DNA from: CAZOYN01 sp964584135
GTDB taxonomy: Bacteria > Patescibacteriota > Saccharimonadia > Saccharimonadales > UBA4665
Assembly: GCA_964584135.1 (NCBI GenBank)
Contig: CAZOYN010000028.1
Location: 1-10,771 of the forward strand
Direction of reading: 5' to 3'
DNA length: 10,771 bases
Shown: in pieces, positions 1-6,509 of the stretch
Layout: each line of letters begins with the position of its first letter
Numbering within the stretch: the first letter of the stretch is position 1
Notes under the pieces: model-generated
Seen by the model: the letters and a program-made list of their open reading frames with translations, nothing else
What the model was told of the DNA's origin: nothing
Database searches by the model: none
Made by a program: the position numbers and the translations under genes

Positions 1-52
1 CCACGACCCGCTGTTTACAAAACAGCCGCTCTAGCCACTGAGCTACGTCGGC
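1..52 (-). tRNA. tRNA-Thr (anticodon UGU), 3' part cut by window edge
   Basis: On the minus strand the sequence starts with acceptor strand GCCGACG, then TA, a D arm GCTC-AGTGGCTA-GAGC, one base, an anticodon stem GCTGT/ACAGC and the 7-base loop TTTGTAA. Loop positions 34-36 are TGT, which reads ACA threonine codons. The variable region and the start of the T arm follow, and then the window ends, so the T loop, the 3' acceptor strand and any CCA are not visible. The gene lies about 33 bp downstream of the TPR-protein stop codon on the same strand. Identity rests on the anticodon and the clean D and anticodon stems. Confidence 0.93.
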
Positions 53-67
53 TTGCTAACTCGGATA

Positions 68-96
68 AGTGTAGCAAAACAGGGGTTAAACGACAA
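68..96 (-). promoter_or_regulatory. possible promoter of tRNA-Thr
   Basis: On the minus strand, TTGTCG (91-96) and TACACT (68-73) are separated by 17 bp. Each matches the sigma-70 consensus at four of six bases. A start about 7 bp downstream would fall near position 61, a few bases before the tRNA 5' end at 52. The -35 box overlaps the last codons of the TPR gene. A short inverted repeat, TTGCTA (53-58) with TAGCAA (72-77), also lies here. The position is good but the boxes are only fair matches. Confidence 0.35.
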
Positions 97-739
97 CCCT
101 GCGGGGGCGCAAGATGCGTTTGGCCCGGCCGGCCGGTACAACCAGCTTCTTGAGGCGGTCTTCGATGATGTCGGCCTCGGCTTGCATGCCGTGGTTGAGG
201 TAGGCGCGGTGCAAGAGGCTGTAGGTTTCGCGGTTGGGTTCCAGTTCGGCGGCCTTTTCCAGTTCTTGGAACATTAACTTGTCATTGCCAAGCTTTTCTT
301 GGACCTTGGCGTAAGCCACGTGGCGGGCCGCCAGGTTATCTTCGAGCTTCAAGGCCTGCTCAAAGGCCACGGCGGCCTTCTCGTAGTGTTCGGTTTCGTA
401 ATAAATCAGGCCGAGGTTGTGCAGGCTGGATGGCGTCGCTTCTATACTTGAGGCAATTTCGAAACAGTCAATGGCGTCACGGAACTCTTTTTGCTTGGCA
501 TAGAGGATGCCCAGGCGGTTGTAGGCGGCAGCGTTTTTTTCATCAATTTTCAGGATGGTAAGGAGGGCTTTTTCGGCTCGCAAGAAGCGGTTTTCACGCA
601 TGCCTTGGTGGGCAATGTCCCAAAGTTTGCCAAGGCGGTCGCCCACTCGTCTTGAAACATTAGCGAACTCATCATCATGAATCCGTGCGTTATGATAGGC
701 GAGTATCCCGAACCCTGCCACTATAAGTAACTCGTACAT
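86..739 (-). CDS. membrane-anchored TPR-repeat protein
   Basis: A 217-residue protein with one hydrophobic N-terminal segment (about residues 3-15, LLIVAGFGILAY), then a charged linker and tandem tetratricopeptide repeats. Repeats can be drawn at about 37-69, 70-103 (AAYNRLGILYAKQKEFRDAI), 104-137 (LHNLGLIYYETEHYEKAAVA) and 138-170, with a weaker one at 171-200. The Gly/Ala, Tyr and Ala positions and the trailing pre-repeat acidic residue fit the TPR consensus. The tail (201-217) is basic, ending RPRRVVV. TPR arrays bind proteins, so this is probably a scaffold held at the membrane with the repeats in the cytoplasm; this topology is inferred. It follows holB after 30 bp containing a -10-like box, and no ribosome binding site is obvious before its ATG. 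Its partner and pathway cannot be told from sequence. Confidence 0.85.
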   Translation of the reverse strand: MYELLIVAGFGILAYHNARIHDDEFANVSRRVGDRLGKLWDIAHQGMRENRFLRAEKALLTILKIDEKNAAAYNRLGILYAKQKEFRDAIDCFEIASSIEATPSSLHNLGLIYYETEHYEKAAVAFEQALKLEDNLAARHVAYAKVQEKLGNDKLMFQELEKAAELEPNRETYSLLHRAYLNHGMQAEADIIEDRLKKLVVPAGRAKRILRPRRVVV

Positions 740-751
740 CTCTCGAGAATT

Positions 752-757
752 AGTATA
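752..757 (-). promoter_or_regulatory. possible -10 box for the TPR gene
   Basis: In the 30-bp gap between the holB stop and the TPR start, the minus strand reads CTGTATACTAATT, containing TATACT (five of six matches to TATAAT). No convincing -35 box lies 16-18 bp upstream. Transcription would begin around 745, giving a leader of only about 6 nt, which agrees with the lack of a clear Shine-Dalgarno sequence. It could equally be a chance match, with the gene read from an upstream promoter. Confidence 0.3.
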
Positions 758-769
758 CAGGACGCGCTG

Positions 770-1636
770 TTAAAAATGTAGCATCAGGTTGGTGAGGACT
801 AACTTCGGTTGGCCGCTCGAAGCCAGTTGGGTCGCGGCTTCATAGGTGGCCTGCAGCACTTGCTGCCAACGCTTAGCATTCGCGCGAGAGGTCTTTTGCA
901 GGCTAACATGGGCCATTTGCTGCAAGATGAATAGCGTTTGCTCGCTGAGTTGGCGGTTGCGGGACAGCTCATCCACTTGCGAGAGCCGTTCAAAAACGGT
1001 TTGGCTGAGTAAGCCGCGGGCCATTTTTGTCGCCTCAACCAGCGGGTGCTCAGCGTCTTCCAGCAAGGCATGCATCAGCCCCGGCAAGCCGCCACTCATG
1101 GCGTAGGATTGCTCGATGTGCTGTGTCGCAAAACCTTTATCATCAAAGTAGGCGGCTAGGGCGTCATGATCCGGCCGTTTTATTGCCAAAGTCTGGGCCC
1201 GGGAGCGGATCGTTGGTAGTAAGGCTTGCTCGTGCACGGCCGTTAGTATAACGACCGTGCCTTGCGGCGGCTCTTCCAACGTTTTGAGCAGCGCGTTTTG
1301 GGCCTCAGTCGTCATAAGGTGGCTGTCCTCGATAATGACCGCCCTATTAACGGTGTTTTGGGTCGGCACTTTGAGGCTCAGGAAGTGCTCAAGCTCGCGG
1401 ATCGCTTCAATGCTAATTGCCTTCCCCGCTTCGGGTTGGATGACGCGCAGGTATGGATAGTTATGTACTTGGGTCGTCTCTAGAATTTCTGCAGCTAGAT
1501 GGTCGGCAATCACGCGCTTGCCAACACCGGTGGGGCCAGTAAGTAACACCGCATGCGAGGGTTGGGTCAAAAAAGCCGCCACTTGCGTTTCAGTCAAGGG
1601 GTGCAGTAGTAGGTTAGCCTTCAACGACAGCCTCAC
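770..1636 (-). CDS. holB: DNA polymerase III clamp-loader subunit delta prime (HolB)
   Basis: A 288-residue AAA+ protein of the clamp-loader type, which helps load the sliding clamp on primed DNA. A Walker A motif GPTGVGK is at about residues 34-40, a Walker B-like VIIEDSH at 100-106, then the family signature EAQNALLKTLEEPP (111-124) and a TIRSRA segment (142-147) that corresponds to the SRC motif of delta prime, with Ala replacing Cys. The four-cysteine zinc module of DnaX tau/gamma is absent and the protein is short, so delta prime is preferred over DnaX. No ATG is available near the N terminus. GTG at 1636 has no ribosome binding site, whereas TTG at 1624 has GAGG six bases upstream and gives a start at LKANLLLHPL. 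Both starts overlap the end of the pseudouridine synthase gene (by 23 or 11 bp), so translation is probably coupled. Confidence 0.88.
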   Translation of the reverse strand: MRLSLKANLLLHPLTETQVAAFLTQPSHAVLLTGPTGVGKRVIADHLAAEILETTQVHNYPYLRVIQPEAGKAISIEAIRELEHFLSLKVPTQNTVNRAVIIEDSHLMTTEAQNALLKTLEEPPQGTVVILTAVHEQALLPTIRSRAQTLAIKRPDHDALAAYFDDKGFATQHIEQSYAMSGGLPGLMHALLEDAEHPLVEATKMARGLLSQTVFERLSQVDELSRNRQLSEQTLFILQQMAHVSLQKTSRANAKRWQQVLQATYEAATQLASSGQPKLVLTNLMLHF

Positions 1637-2471
1637 TGAAACTATTGGGCGCGGGCACTGTAAACGTCTGGCACTGCTTATTGGGCAGTGTCAGTTCAAG
1701 TGATTGGGCGTGCAGAAATAGGCGCTCAGCCGGTTCGCCGCCGTATAGGGTATCACCTATAATCGGGGCGCCGAGTTGGCTGAGGTGGACGCGGAGCTGG
1801 TGAGTACGGCCAGTTAAGGGCTTTAGCTCAATCAAGCTGCGGCCGTTACCGGTTTTGAGCACATGGTACTCCGTAACCGCGGCCTTGCCGTTGACCCCAA
1901 CCCGGAAGGTTTGCGGCCGTTTTGGATTGCGTTCAATCGGCATATCGATAACTGCTTCAGGTTTGGCCAATTCGCCTTTGCTAACCGCTATGTAGGATTT
2001 TTTAACCTTTCGCTGGGAGAACTGTTTTTGTAGCCAGCCCAGGGCTTCAGGTGTTTTGGCGCAGATCATGACCCCGCTGGTTCCGCGGTCCAGGCGGTGC
2101 ACAATACCGGCCCGCTCACCAGCCAGGCCGGTTGTGCGATTAGCGAGCCAAGTAGCGACAGTCGCCTCAGGATTAAAGGCGCCTTTGCTGTGGCTTAACA
2201 GCCCGGCTGGCTTGTTAATGACGACGCAGTGCTTATCTTCATATATAACCGGCAACTCAATTTCCGGGACATGGGTTGCTAGTTTTTCGTCGTACGTAAT
2301 GGTAATTACATCGTCTGGCCGGACCTTATGGCCAGCCTTCTGCTCAACCTGGCCATTAACCTGTACATGTCCAGCTTCGACCAATTTGGCGGCCGAAGCG
2401 CGGCTCAGATTCGGTAGCTGAGCTACAACCTGCTGGTCCAGGCGAGGTAAACGCGGTTCCGGGTCGTTCAT
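1614..2471 (-). CDS. RluA/RluD-family RNA pseudouridine synthase
   Basis: A 285-residue enzyme converting uridine to pseudouridine in RNA, probably 23S rRNA. An S4-like RNA-binding domain occupies about residues 8-63 (LSRASAAKLVEAGHVQVNG) and the catalytic domain runs from about 72. The catalytic motif HRLDRGTSG spans 125-133, with the nucleophilic aspartate at 128. The late motifs GRTHQLRVHL and IIGDTLYGG are also present. The S4 domain plus full RluA-type catalytic core places it with RluD/RluC-like enzymes; the exact target uridine cannot be assigned. Its ATG overlaps the trpS stop codon (TAATG), so it is translated in tandem with trpS, and its 3' end overlaps holB. Length is slightly below the usual 300-325 residues of RluD. 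Confidence 0.93.
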   Translation of the reverse strand: MNDPEPRLPRLDQQVVAQLPNLSRASAAKLVEAGHVQVNGQVEQKAGHKVRPDDVITITYDEKLATHVPEIELPVIYEDKHCVVINKPAGLLSHSKGAFNPEATVATWLANRTTGLAGERAGIVHRLDRGTSGVMICAKTPEALGWLQKQFSQRKVKKSYIAVSKGELAKPEAVIDMPIERNPKRPQTFRVGVNGKAAVTEYHVLKTGNGRSLIELKPLTGRTHQLRVHLSQLGAPIIGDTLYGGEPAERLFLHAQSLELTLPNKQCQTFTVPAPNSFSEAVVEG

Positions 2472-3514
2472 TACGGTCTCAGGCCGACGGCTTGCTGTAT
2501 CTTGTAGAGGCGCTGGTTAGCCACGTCGCGCATCAGAAGCTCGCTAGCTTCCAGCTTGCGCATCAGCTCGGCCTCATCGACGTCATCGAGACGCCGGTGC
2601 AGCTCTGTTAAAAAGACGCTCAGTTCATGCGCCACCGCGGCTTTGAGGTCGCCATAGCTGGTTTTACCTTCCCATTTGGCGGCAATCTCCTGGACTGTTT
2701 CACCAACCAGCAAGGCTAAGATTTGTAACAAGTTGCCAACGCCGGGCTGGGCTTTCATATCATAATGAATCACGCCGACCGAGTCCGTGGTAGCAGCCAT
2801 AACCTTCTTAGCAGCGTCTTCAGGTGTATCCGACAGTGAAATAGTGCCGGCGGGGTCGTCGGTTGATTTGCTCATCTTTTTTTCAGGAGTCTTGAGGGCG
2901 GTGATACGCACACCGGTGCTGCGGCCGGCAAATTCCAGTTGCTTCTCCCATTCGGCCGGCGGCACTAAGAGTTCACTACCGAACTTGTTATTCAAACGCA
3001 TGGCCAGGTCGCGAGTCAGTTCAATATGTTGGCGTTGGTCTTCGCCGACCGGCACCCACTGGGCAGCGTATAGCAGAATGTCAGCCGCCATCAATATGGG
3101 GTAATCGTAGAGGCCAACGGTGACGGTTCCGTCTTTGGCCTCGTCAGTTTTCTCTTTGAATTGGGTCATGCGTTGCAATTCGCCAAAATAAGCAAAATTG
3201 TTGAGAATAATGGTCAGCTCACTGTGAGCGGCCACGAAACTTTGGCGGTAAATGAAGCTGTCTTCATTTTCGAGGTCGAGCCCGGCAGCCACGTAGAGCT
3301 TGAGGTTCTGGATGGTCTGGAGGTAGAGCTTCGCGTGCTCCACCGGTGTCGTGAAGCTATGCAAGTCTGGCACGAAGATATTGACCTGGTACTCGCCGGC
3401 GAATTTACGCTGTAGTTCAACCATTGGCAACAGCGCGCCAAGATAGTTGCCAAGGTGCAAATCACCATTAGCCCTTAAGCCAGTTAAGATTACCGGTTTA
3501 CTCATTTGCCTCAT
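2471..3514 (-). CDS. trpS: tryptophanyl-tRNA synthetase
   Basis: A 347-residue class I aminoacyl-tRNA synthetase that charges tRNA-Trp. The HIGH-type ATP motif appears as HLGN (20-23) inside NGDLHLGNYLGAL, and KMSKS is intact at 213-217. GEDQRQHIELTRDLA (157-171) and the ILMAADILLYAA stretch (140-151) are typical of TrpRS and separate it from TyrRS. Length fits the family (about 330-350). Two starts are possible: ATG at 3514 (MRQMSKPV), preceded by GAGG four bases away, and ATG at 3505 (MSKPV), which lies just where a transcript from the TATAAT box at 3513-3518 would begin. The gene heads a tail-to-start overlapping cluster with the pseudouridine synthase and holB. No T-box or trp leader peptide is seen in the 107 bp upstream; a 41-bp hairpin lies there. 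Confidence 0.97.
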   Translation of the reverse strand: MRQMSKPVILTGLRANGDLHLGNYLGALLPMVELQRKFAGEYQVNIFVPDLHSFTTPVEHAKLYLQTIQNLKLYVAAGLDLENEDSFIYRQSFVAAHSELTIILNNFAYFGELQRMTQFKEKTDEAKDGTVTVGLYDYPILMAADILLYAAQWVPVGEDQRQHIELTRDLAMRLNNKFGSELLVPPAEWEKQLEFAGRSTGVRITALKTPEKKMSKSTDDPAGTISLSDTPEDAAKKVMAATTDSVGVIHYDMKAQPGVGNLLQILALLVGETVQEIAAKWEGKTSYGDLKAAVAHELSVFLTELHRRLDDVDEAELMRKLEASELLMRDVANQRLYKIQQAVGLRP

Positions 3515-3518
3515 TATA
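3513..3518 (-). promoter_or_regulatory. perfect -10 box overlapping the annotated trpS start
   Basis: The minus strand reads TTGAGGTATAATGAGGCAAATG: a perfect TATAAT directly overlaps the first trpS ATG, and the second ATG begins at 3505. A start about 7 bp downstream of the box would be at or next to 3505, which would give a leaderless mRNA beginning at the second ATG. No good -35 box is found at 16-18 bp (AACAAA or ACAAAG only), so promoter activity is uncertain. Confidence 0.35.
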
Positions 3519-3553
3519 CCTCAATGGTGTCGACCTTTGTTACTTCATTGAGT

Positions 3554-3594
3554 GATATTCCATATAAGTTATAATATAACCTATATGGAATATC
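3554..3594. repeat. 41-bp near-perfect inverted repeat (hairpin) between rpsI and trpS
   Basis: Arms GATATTCCATATA (3554-3566) and TATATGGAATATC (3582-3594) are perfectly complementary over 13 bp. Inside them GTTAT (3568-3572) pairs with ATAAC (3576-3580) around the loop AAT. The only non-pair is A3567 opposite C3581. In minus-strand (sense) RNA this position becomes G opposite U, so the RNA forms a continuous 19-bp stem with a 3-nt loop. No U-run follows, so it is not a standard intrinsic terminator. It lies 27 bp after the rpsI stop and 39 bp before trpS. It may act as an RNA processing or stability element, or as a DNA operator. It is far more AT-rich than the flanking genes. Confidence 0.85.
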
Positions 3595-3621
3595 GTCGGA
3601 GTAACTAGTCTGAGAGCCTAA

Positions 3622-4020
3622 CTAGCGCTTGGTGAACTGACGCTGCTTGCGGGCGCCCTTAAGGCCGAACTTCTTGCGTTCTTTATCACGAGGGTCGCGA
3701 CTGAGTAAATCAGCTCGCTTGAGGGTGCTTTTAAGGTCTGGATTAAGCAGCGTCAGGGCTTTGGTGATGCCCAGGCGGATAGCTTCAATTTGGCCATCGT
3801 GGCCACCACCAGAAACAACGGCGCTAACATCGTACTTATTGGTCAAATCAACGACAGCGAAGGGCTGCTGCAGCTTAGCCAGCAAGAACTTGCTGTCGGC
3901 AAAATAGGCTTCGGCCGGCTTGCCGTTGACGGTCAGGCTGCCTTTGCCGCCTTGCAGGCGAACCCGAGCGGTCGCGCTCTTGCGGCGCCCAATCGCGTAA
4001 AAGTAAGTGTCTTTAGCCAT
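3622..4020 (-). CDS. rpsI: 30S ribosomal protein S9 (uS9)
   Basis: A 132-residue protein of the small-subunit head, whose C-terminal tail reaches toward the P-site tRNA. YAIGRRKSATARVRL (8-22), the SGGGHDGQIEAIRLGI stretch (69-84), and the lysine/arginine-rich end KKFGLKGARKQRQFTKR are all family hallmarks. The usual tail SKR is TKR here, with the terminal arginine that contacts tRNA retained. The start ATG shares its A with the rplM stop (TAATG), and an AAAGGA ribosome binding site sits nine bases upstream within rplM, so the two are probably co-translated as the usual L13-S9 pair. It is the last gene of the ribosomal block. Confidence 0.98.
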   Translation of the reverse strand: MAKDTYFYAIGRRKSATARVRLQGGKGSLTVNGKPAEAYFADSKFLLAKLQQPFAVVDLTNKYDVSAVVSGGGHDGQIEAIRLGITKALTLLNPDLKSTLKRADLLSRDPRDKERKKFGLKGARKQRQFTKR

Positions 4021-4460
4021 TATGTAACGTCCTTTACAGAGATTGCTTGAGGCTTTTGGGCTGTATGACTATGCTCGGCTTCAGGATAAATCTTCAGCCT
4101 CAACAAACGGCCGTCGCGCAATTTATTAACTGGCAGCATGCCACGGACCGCGGCAAAAATAACTTCGGTAGGGTCTTTGGCCATTTGTTCAGCCAGGGTT
4201 GTTTCTTTGAGGCCGCCAGGGTAGTTGCTGTGACGGTAGTAGACCTTTTTGGCTAGTTTGTCGCCGGTTGTAACCAAGTTGGCAGCGTTAATTACGATAA
4301 CAAAATCTCCGCAGTCGATGTGCTTGGTGAACTGGGGCTTGCCTTTGCCAGTTAACAGCGTGGCAATTTTCGTGGCTAGGCGTCCCAGAGGTGCTTCAGA
4401 GGCGTCAATAACATACCAGCTACGGGTTACGTCAGTTGGTTTTGCGCTATAGGTTTTCAT
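4020..4460 (-). CDS. rplM: 50S ribosomal protein L13 (uL13)
   Basis: A 146-residue early-assembly protein of the large subunit. TRSWYVIDASEAPLGRLATK (13-32) and GDFVIVINAANL (51-62) are clear uL13 signatures, followed by KVYYRHSNYPGG and a conserved AVRGMLPVNKLRDGRL stretch. Length matches the family (about 142-150). It starts on a TAATG junction with rplQ and has a strong AAGGAG site eight bases upstream within the rplQ tail. In many bacteria truA or other genes separate rplQ from rplM; here the two are fused into one translational run. Confidence 0.98.
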   Translation of the reverse strand: MKTYSAKPTDVTRSWYVIDASEAPLGRLATKIATLLTGKGKPQFTKHIDCGDFVIVINAANLVTTGDKLAKKVYYRHSNYPGGLKETTLAEQMAKDPTEVIFAAVRGMLPVNKLRDGRLLRLKIYPEAEHSHTAQKPQAISVKDVT

Positions 4461-4918
4461 TATGTAGTCTCCTTGGCCTTGGCCGCTGCTGGCTTCTTTA
4501 CAGGCGCCTTCTTAACGACCGGCTTAACTGCGGCTGGCTTGGCAACAGGCGCCACCTTTAAATCATCAACAAAGCTGACGCGGGCTAGCTGGGCATTGTC
4601 GCCACGGCGGTTAACGGTCTTTTCCACGCGTAAGTGACCGCTGTTACGGGCGGCTAATTTCGGTGCGATTTCATCAACCAGTTTATGGGCGCTGGCGACA
4701 GTTTGCAAGCCACTCAGAACCTGGCGGCGGTTGTGCAGATCGCCTTTTTTGGCTTTAGTAATCAGTTTTTCAACGTAGGGCACGACTTCTTTGGCCTTAG
4801 GCAGAGTGGTCTCAATGGACTCATACTTAACCAACGAGTCAGCCAAGCCCTTCACTAAGGCGTTGCGCTGGTCGCGCTCGCGGTGGAATTTTCGACCTTT
4901 ATAGCCGTGACGGTGCAT
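4460..4918 (-). CDS. rplQ: 50S ribosomal protein L17 (bL17) with basic Ala/Pro/Lys tail
   Basis: A 152-residue large-subunit protein near the peptide exit region. The N terminus MHRHGYKGRKFHRERDQRNA and the central RRQVLSGL (64-71) plus the NRRGDNAQLARVSFVD ending (103-118) match bL17. The family core ends at about residue 120. Residues 121-152 are an added low-complexity tail of Ala, Pro, Val and Lys built from KPAA/KKAPVKKPAAAK-like units. It begins one base after the rpoA stop codon, with GGAG seven bases before its ATG, as in the classic rpoA-rplQ pair. The tail is probably disordered and RNA-binding; this is inference from composition. Confidence 0.97.
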   Translation of the reverse strand: MHRHGYKGRKFHRERDQRNALVKGLADSLVKYESIETTLPKAKEVVPYVEKLITKAKKGDLHNRRQVLSGLQTVASAHKLVDEIAPKLAARNSGHLRVEKTVNRRGDNAQLARVSFVDDLKVAPVAKPAAVKPVVKKAPVKKPAAAKAKETT

Positions 4919-4919
4919 C

Positions 4920-5876
4920 TTACAGCTCCAGCTCCGCTAGTTTTTCTTTGACTTCGTCCAAAGCTTTGCTGCCAAAACCCTTAAGGTCGCGCAATTCAGC
5001 GTCATTGAGGGCAAATAGGTCGCGGATAGTATGGATGTCGTTGTTAATCAGGGCATTGGTGGTACGGGCTGATAGGTTCAAATCTTCGATTGAAGTGTTG
5101 AGCGCACTCGGCTCTTCACCAAGTAGGTCGCCGCTATATTCAGATTCTTGTGAAGCGCCACCTTCGCTGACCGGTTCAGTGGCTGCGACCCGAGTTTTGC
5201 CGGCTAGGGCTGTGTATTGGTTCACTAAAATGGCAGCCGCTTCTTCAAAGGCGTCCTGAGGCGTGATGGAACCATCGGTGTCGACGGTAATTAGTAATTT
5301 GTCGAGGTCGGTGGCCTGGCCTACACGGGTGTTCTCTACCTTATAGCGGACGCGCAGGACGGGGCTGAAGATAGCGTCGATAGCGATCATGTCGCTGGGT
5401 TTCTTAGCGGTGCCTTCTTCGATGGTGCGGTAGCCGCGGCCGATTTCAACCGTCAGGTCCATAACCAGTTTGGCCTTGGCTTCGTCTATGGTAGCAATAA
5501 CGTGCTCTGGGTTGACGATCTCAACATCGGCGTTGGTCTGGATATCTTTAGCGGTCACTGTGCCCTTACCCTGCTTGACGATACGCAGGGTCTGGGTTTC
5601 TTCCCCATAGACGCGGAAGCGGACACCCTTGAGGTTAAGCATAATGTCCACCACGTCTTCTTTGACGCCGGGAACAGAAGTGAACTCGTGGTTTACACCC
5701 TCGATCTTAAATGATGTGACAGCCGCCCCGGCAATACTGGAAAGCAGTACCCGTCGCAAGGAATTGCCTAAGGTCATGCCGTAACCGGTGTGCAGTGGCT
5801 CGATGGCGAACGTCGCGCTCGAGGCGCTGTGGTCGTCGACCTTGACGAGTCCTGGGGTGTGAATCATATTTGACAT
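4920..5876 (-). CDS. rpoA: DNA-directed RNA polymerase subunit alpha
   Basis: A 318-residue alpha subunit, which forms the dimer platform for RNA polymerase assembly. The N-terminal dimerisation motif YGMTLGNSLRRVLLSS lies at 32-47 and VPGVKEDVVDIMLNLK at 68-83. An acidic, Ser-rich linker (about 232-258) leads to the C-terminal DNA-binding domain (about 260-318) with RTTNAL at 271-276. This aligns with the E. coli RSANCL segment, so Arg265 and Asn268, which contact UP elements, appear kept as R271 and N274. Length is normal for the family. A GAGGAGA site lies in the 18-bp gap after rpsD. A second ATG at codon 4 is possible but less well spaced. Confidence 0.98.
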   Translation of the reverse strand: MSNMIHTPGLVKVDDHSASSATFAIEPLHTGYGMTLGNSLRRVLLSSIAGAAVTSFKIEGVNHEFTSVPGVKEDVVDIMLNLKGVRFRVYGEETQTLRIVKQGKGTVTAKDIQTNADVEIVNPEHVIATIDEAKAKLVMDLTVEIGRGYRTIEEGTAKKPSDMIAIDAIFSPVLRVRYKVENTRVGQATDLDKLLITVDTDGSITPQDAFEEAAAILVNQYTALAGKTRVAATEPVSEGGASQESEYSGDLLGEEPSALNTSIEDLNLSARTTNALINNDIHTIRDLFALNDAELRDLKGFGSKALDEVKEKLAELEL

Positions 5877-5894
5877 AACTAAGCTTCTCCTCTT

Positions 5895-6509
5895 TTAGCG
5901 TGAATAGTATTCAACAATTAATTGCTCGTTAATATCTGGTTCGGCGTCATCGCGGCTGGGCAGGCTGCTCACAGCCACTTCAACTTTCTTGCGATTTACT
6001 TTCAGCCAGCTGGGCGCTTCGCCAGGGGCCGGACTGACCTCATCCAAATTCTTAAAATACTCGGTTTGGGCACTGCGGGGACGTAACACGAGACTGTCGC
6101 CTGGTTGCATACGGATAGAGGGGATGTCCACGCGGTTACCGTTCAACATAAAGTGACCGTGGGTCATCAGTTGGCGGGCAGCCCGGCGGCTGGGGGCAAA
6201 GCCGGCGCGGTAGACAACGTTATCAGCCCGTTGCTCAAGCAATTGCAGTAAGACTTCACCGGATTGGCCTTGTTTGCGGTTAGCTTCTTTCATTAGCTTA
6301 CTAAACTGGCGCTCCAGCAGGCCATATAGACGCTTCACCTTTTGCTTCTCGCGCAGCTGCAGGGCGTACTGGCTGGTCTTGGTGCGGACATTGTTGCCGT
6401 GTTGGCCGGGCAGAGTCGGGCGCTTCACCAAGGCTTTGTGGGCCTTGGGGTGCAGGGCATAGCCCTCGCGGCGACTCATTTTTACGATCGAATGGGTGTC
6501 GCGGGCCAT
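5895..6509 (-). CDS. rpsD: 30S ribosomal protein S4 (uS4), cysteine-free form
   Basis: A 204-residue primary 16S rRNA-binding protein that also takes part in decoding accuracy and, in some bacteria, in translational control of its own operon. SRREGYALHPKAHKAL, LREKQKVKRLYGLLERQF and the S4 RNA-binding domain (about 95-160: ADNVVYRAGFAPSRRAARQL, HGHFMLNGNRVDIPS) are clear, with the INEQLIVEYYSR ending. The N terminus lacks the zinc-binding cysteines of zinc-type S4; no cysteine occurs anywhere in the protein. It starts immediately after the rpsK TAA (TAA-ATG), with AAGGAG seven bases upstream. Confidence 0.98.
   Translation of the reverse strand: MARDTHSIVKMSRREGYALHPKAHKALVKRPTLPGQHGNNVRTKTSQYALQLREKQKVKRLYGLLERQFSKLMKEANRKQGQSGEVLLQLLEQRADNVVYRAGFAPSRRAARQLMTHGHFMLNGNRVDIPSIRMQPGDSLVLRPRSAQTEYFKNLDEVSPAPGEAPSWLKVNRKKVEVAVSSLPSRDDAEPDINEQLIVEYYSR

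Noticed and set aside
2056..2421. 121-codon open frame on the plus strand opposite the pseudouridine synthase
   Set aside because: Antisense shadow of a conserved gene, with no recognisable motif.
3602..3625. Direct repeat TAACTAG at 3602-3608 and 3619-3625 around the rpsI stop
   Set aside because: Only 7 bp; no inverted ends, insertion or attachment-site core. Probably chance.
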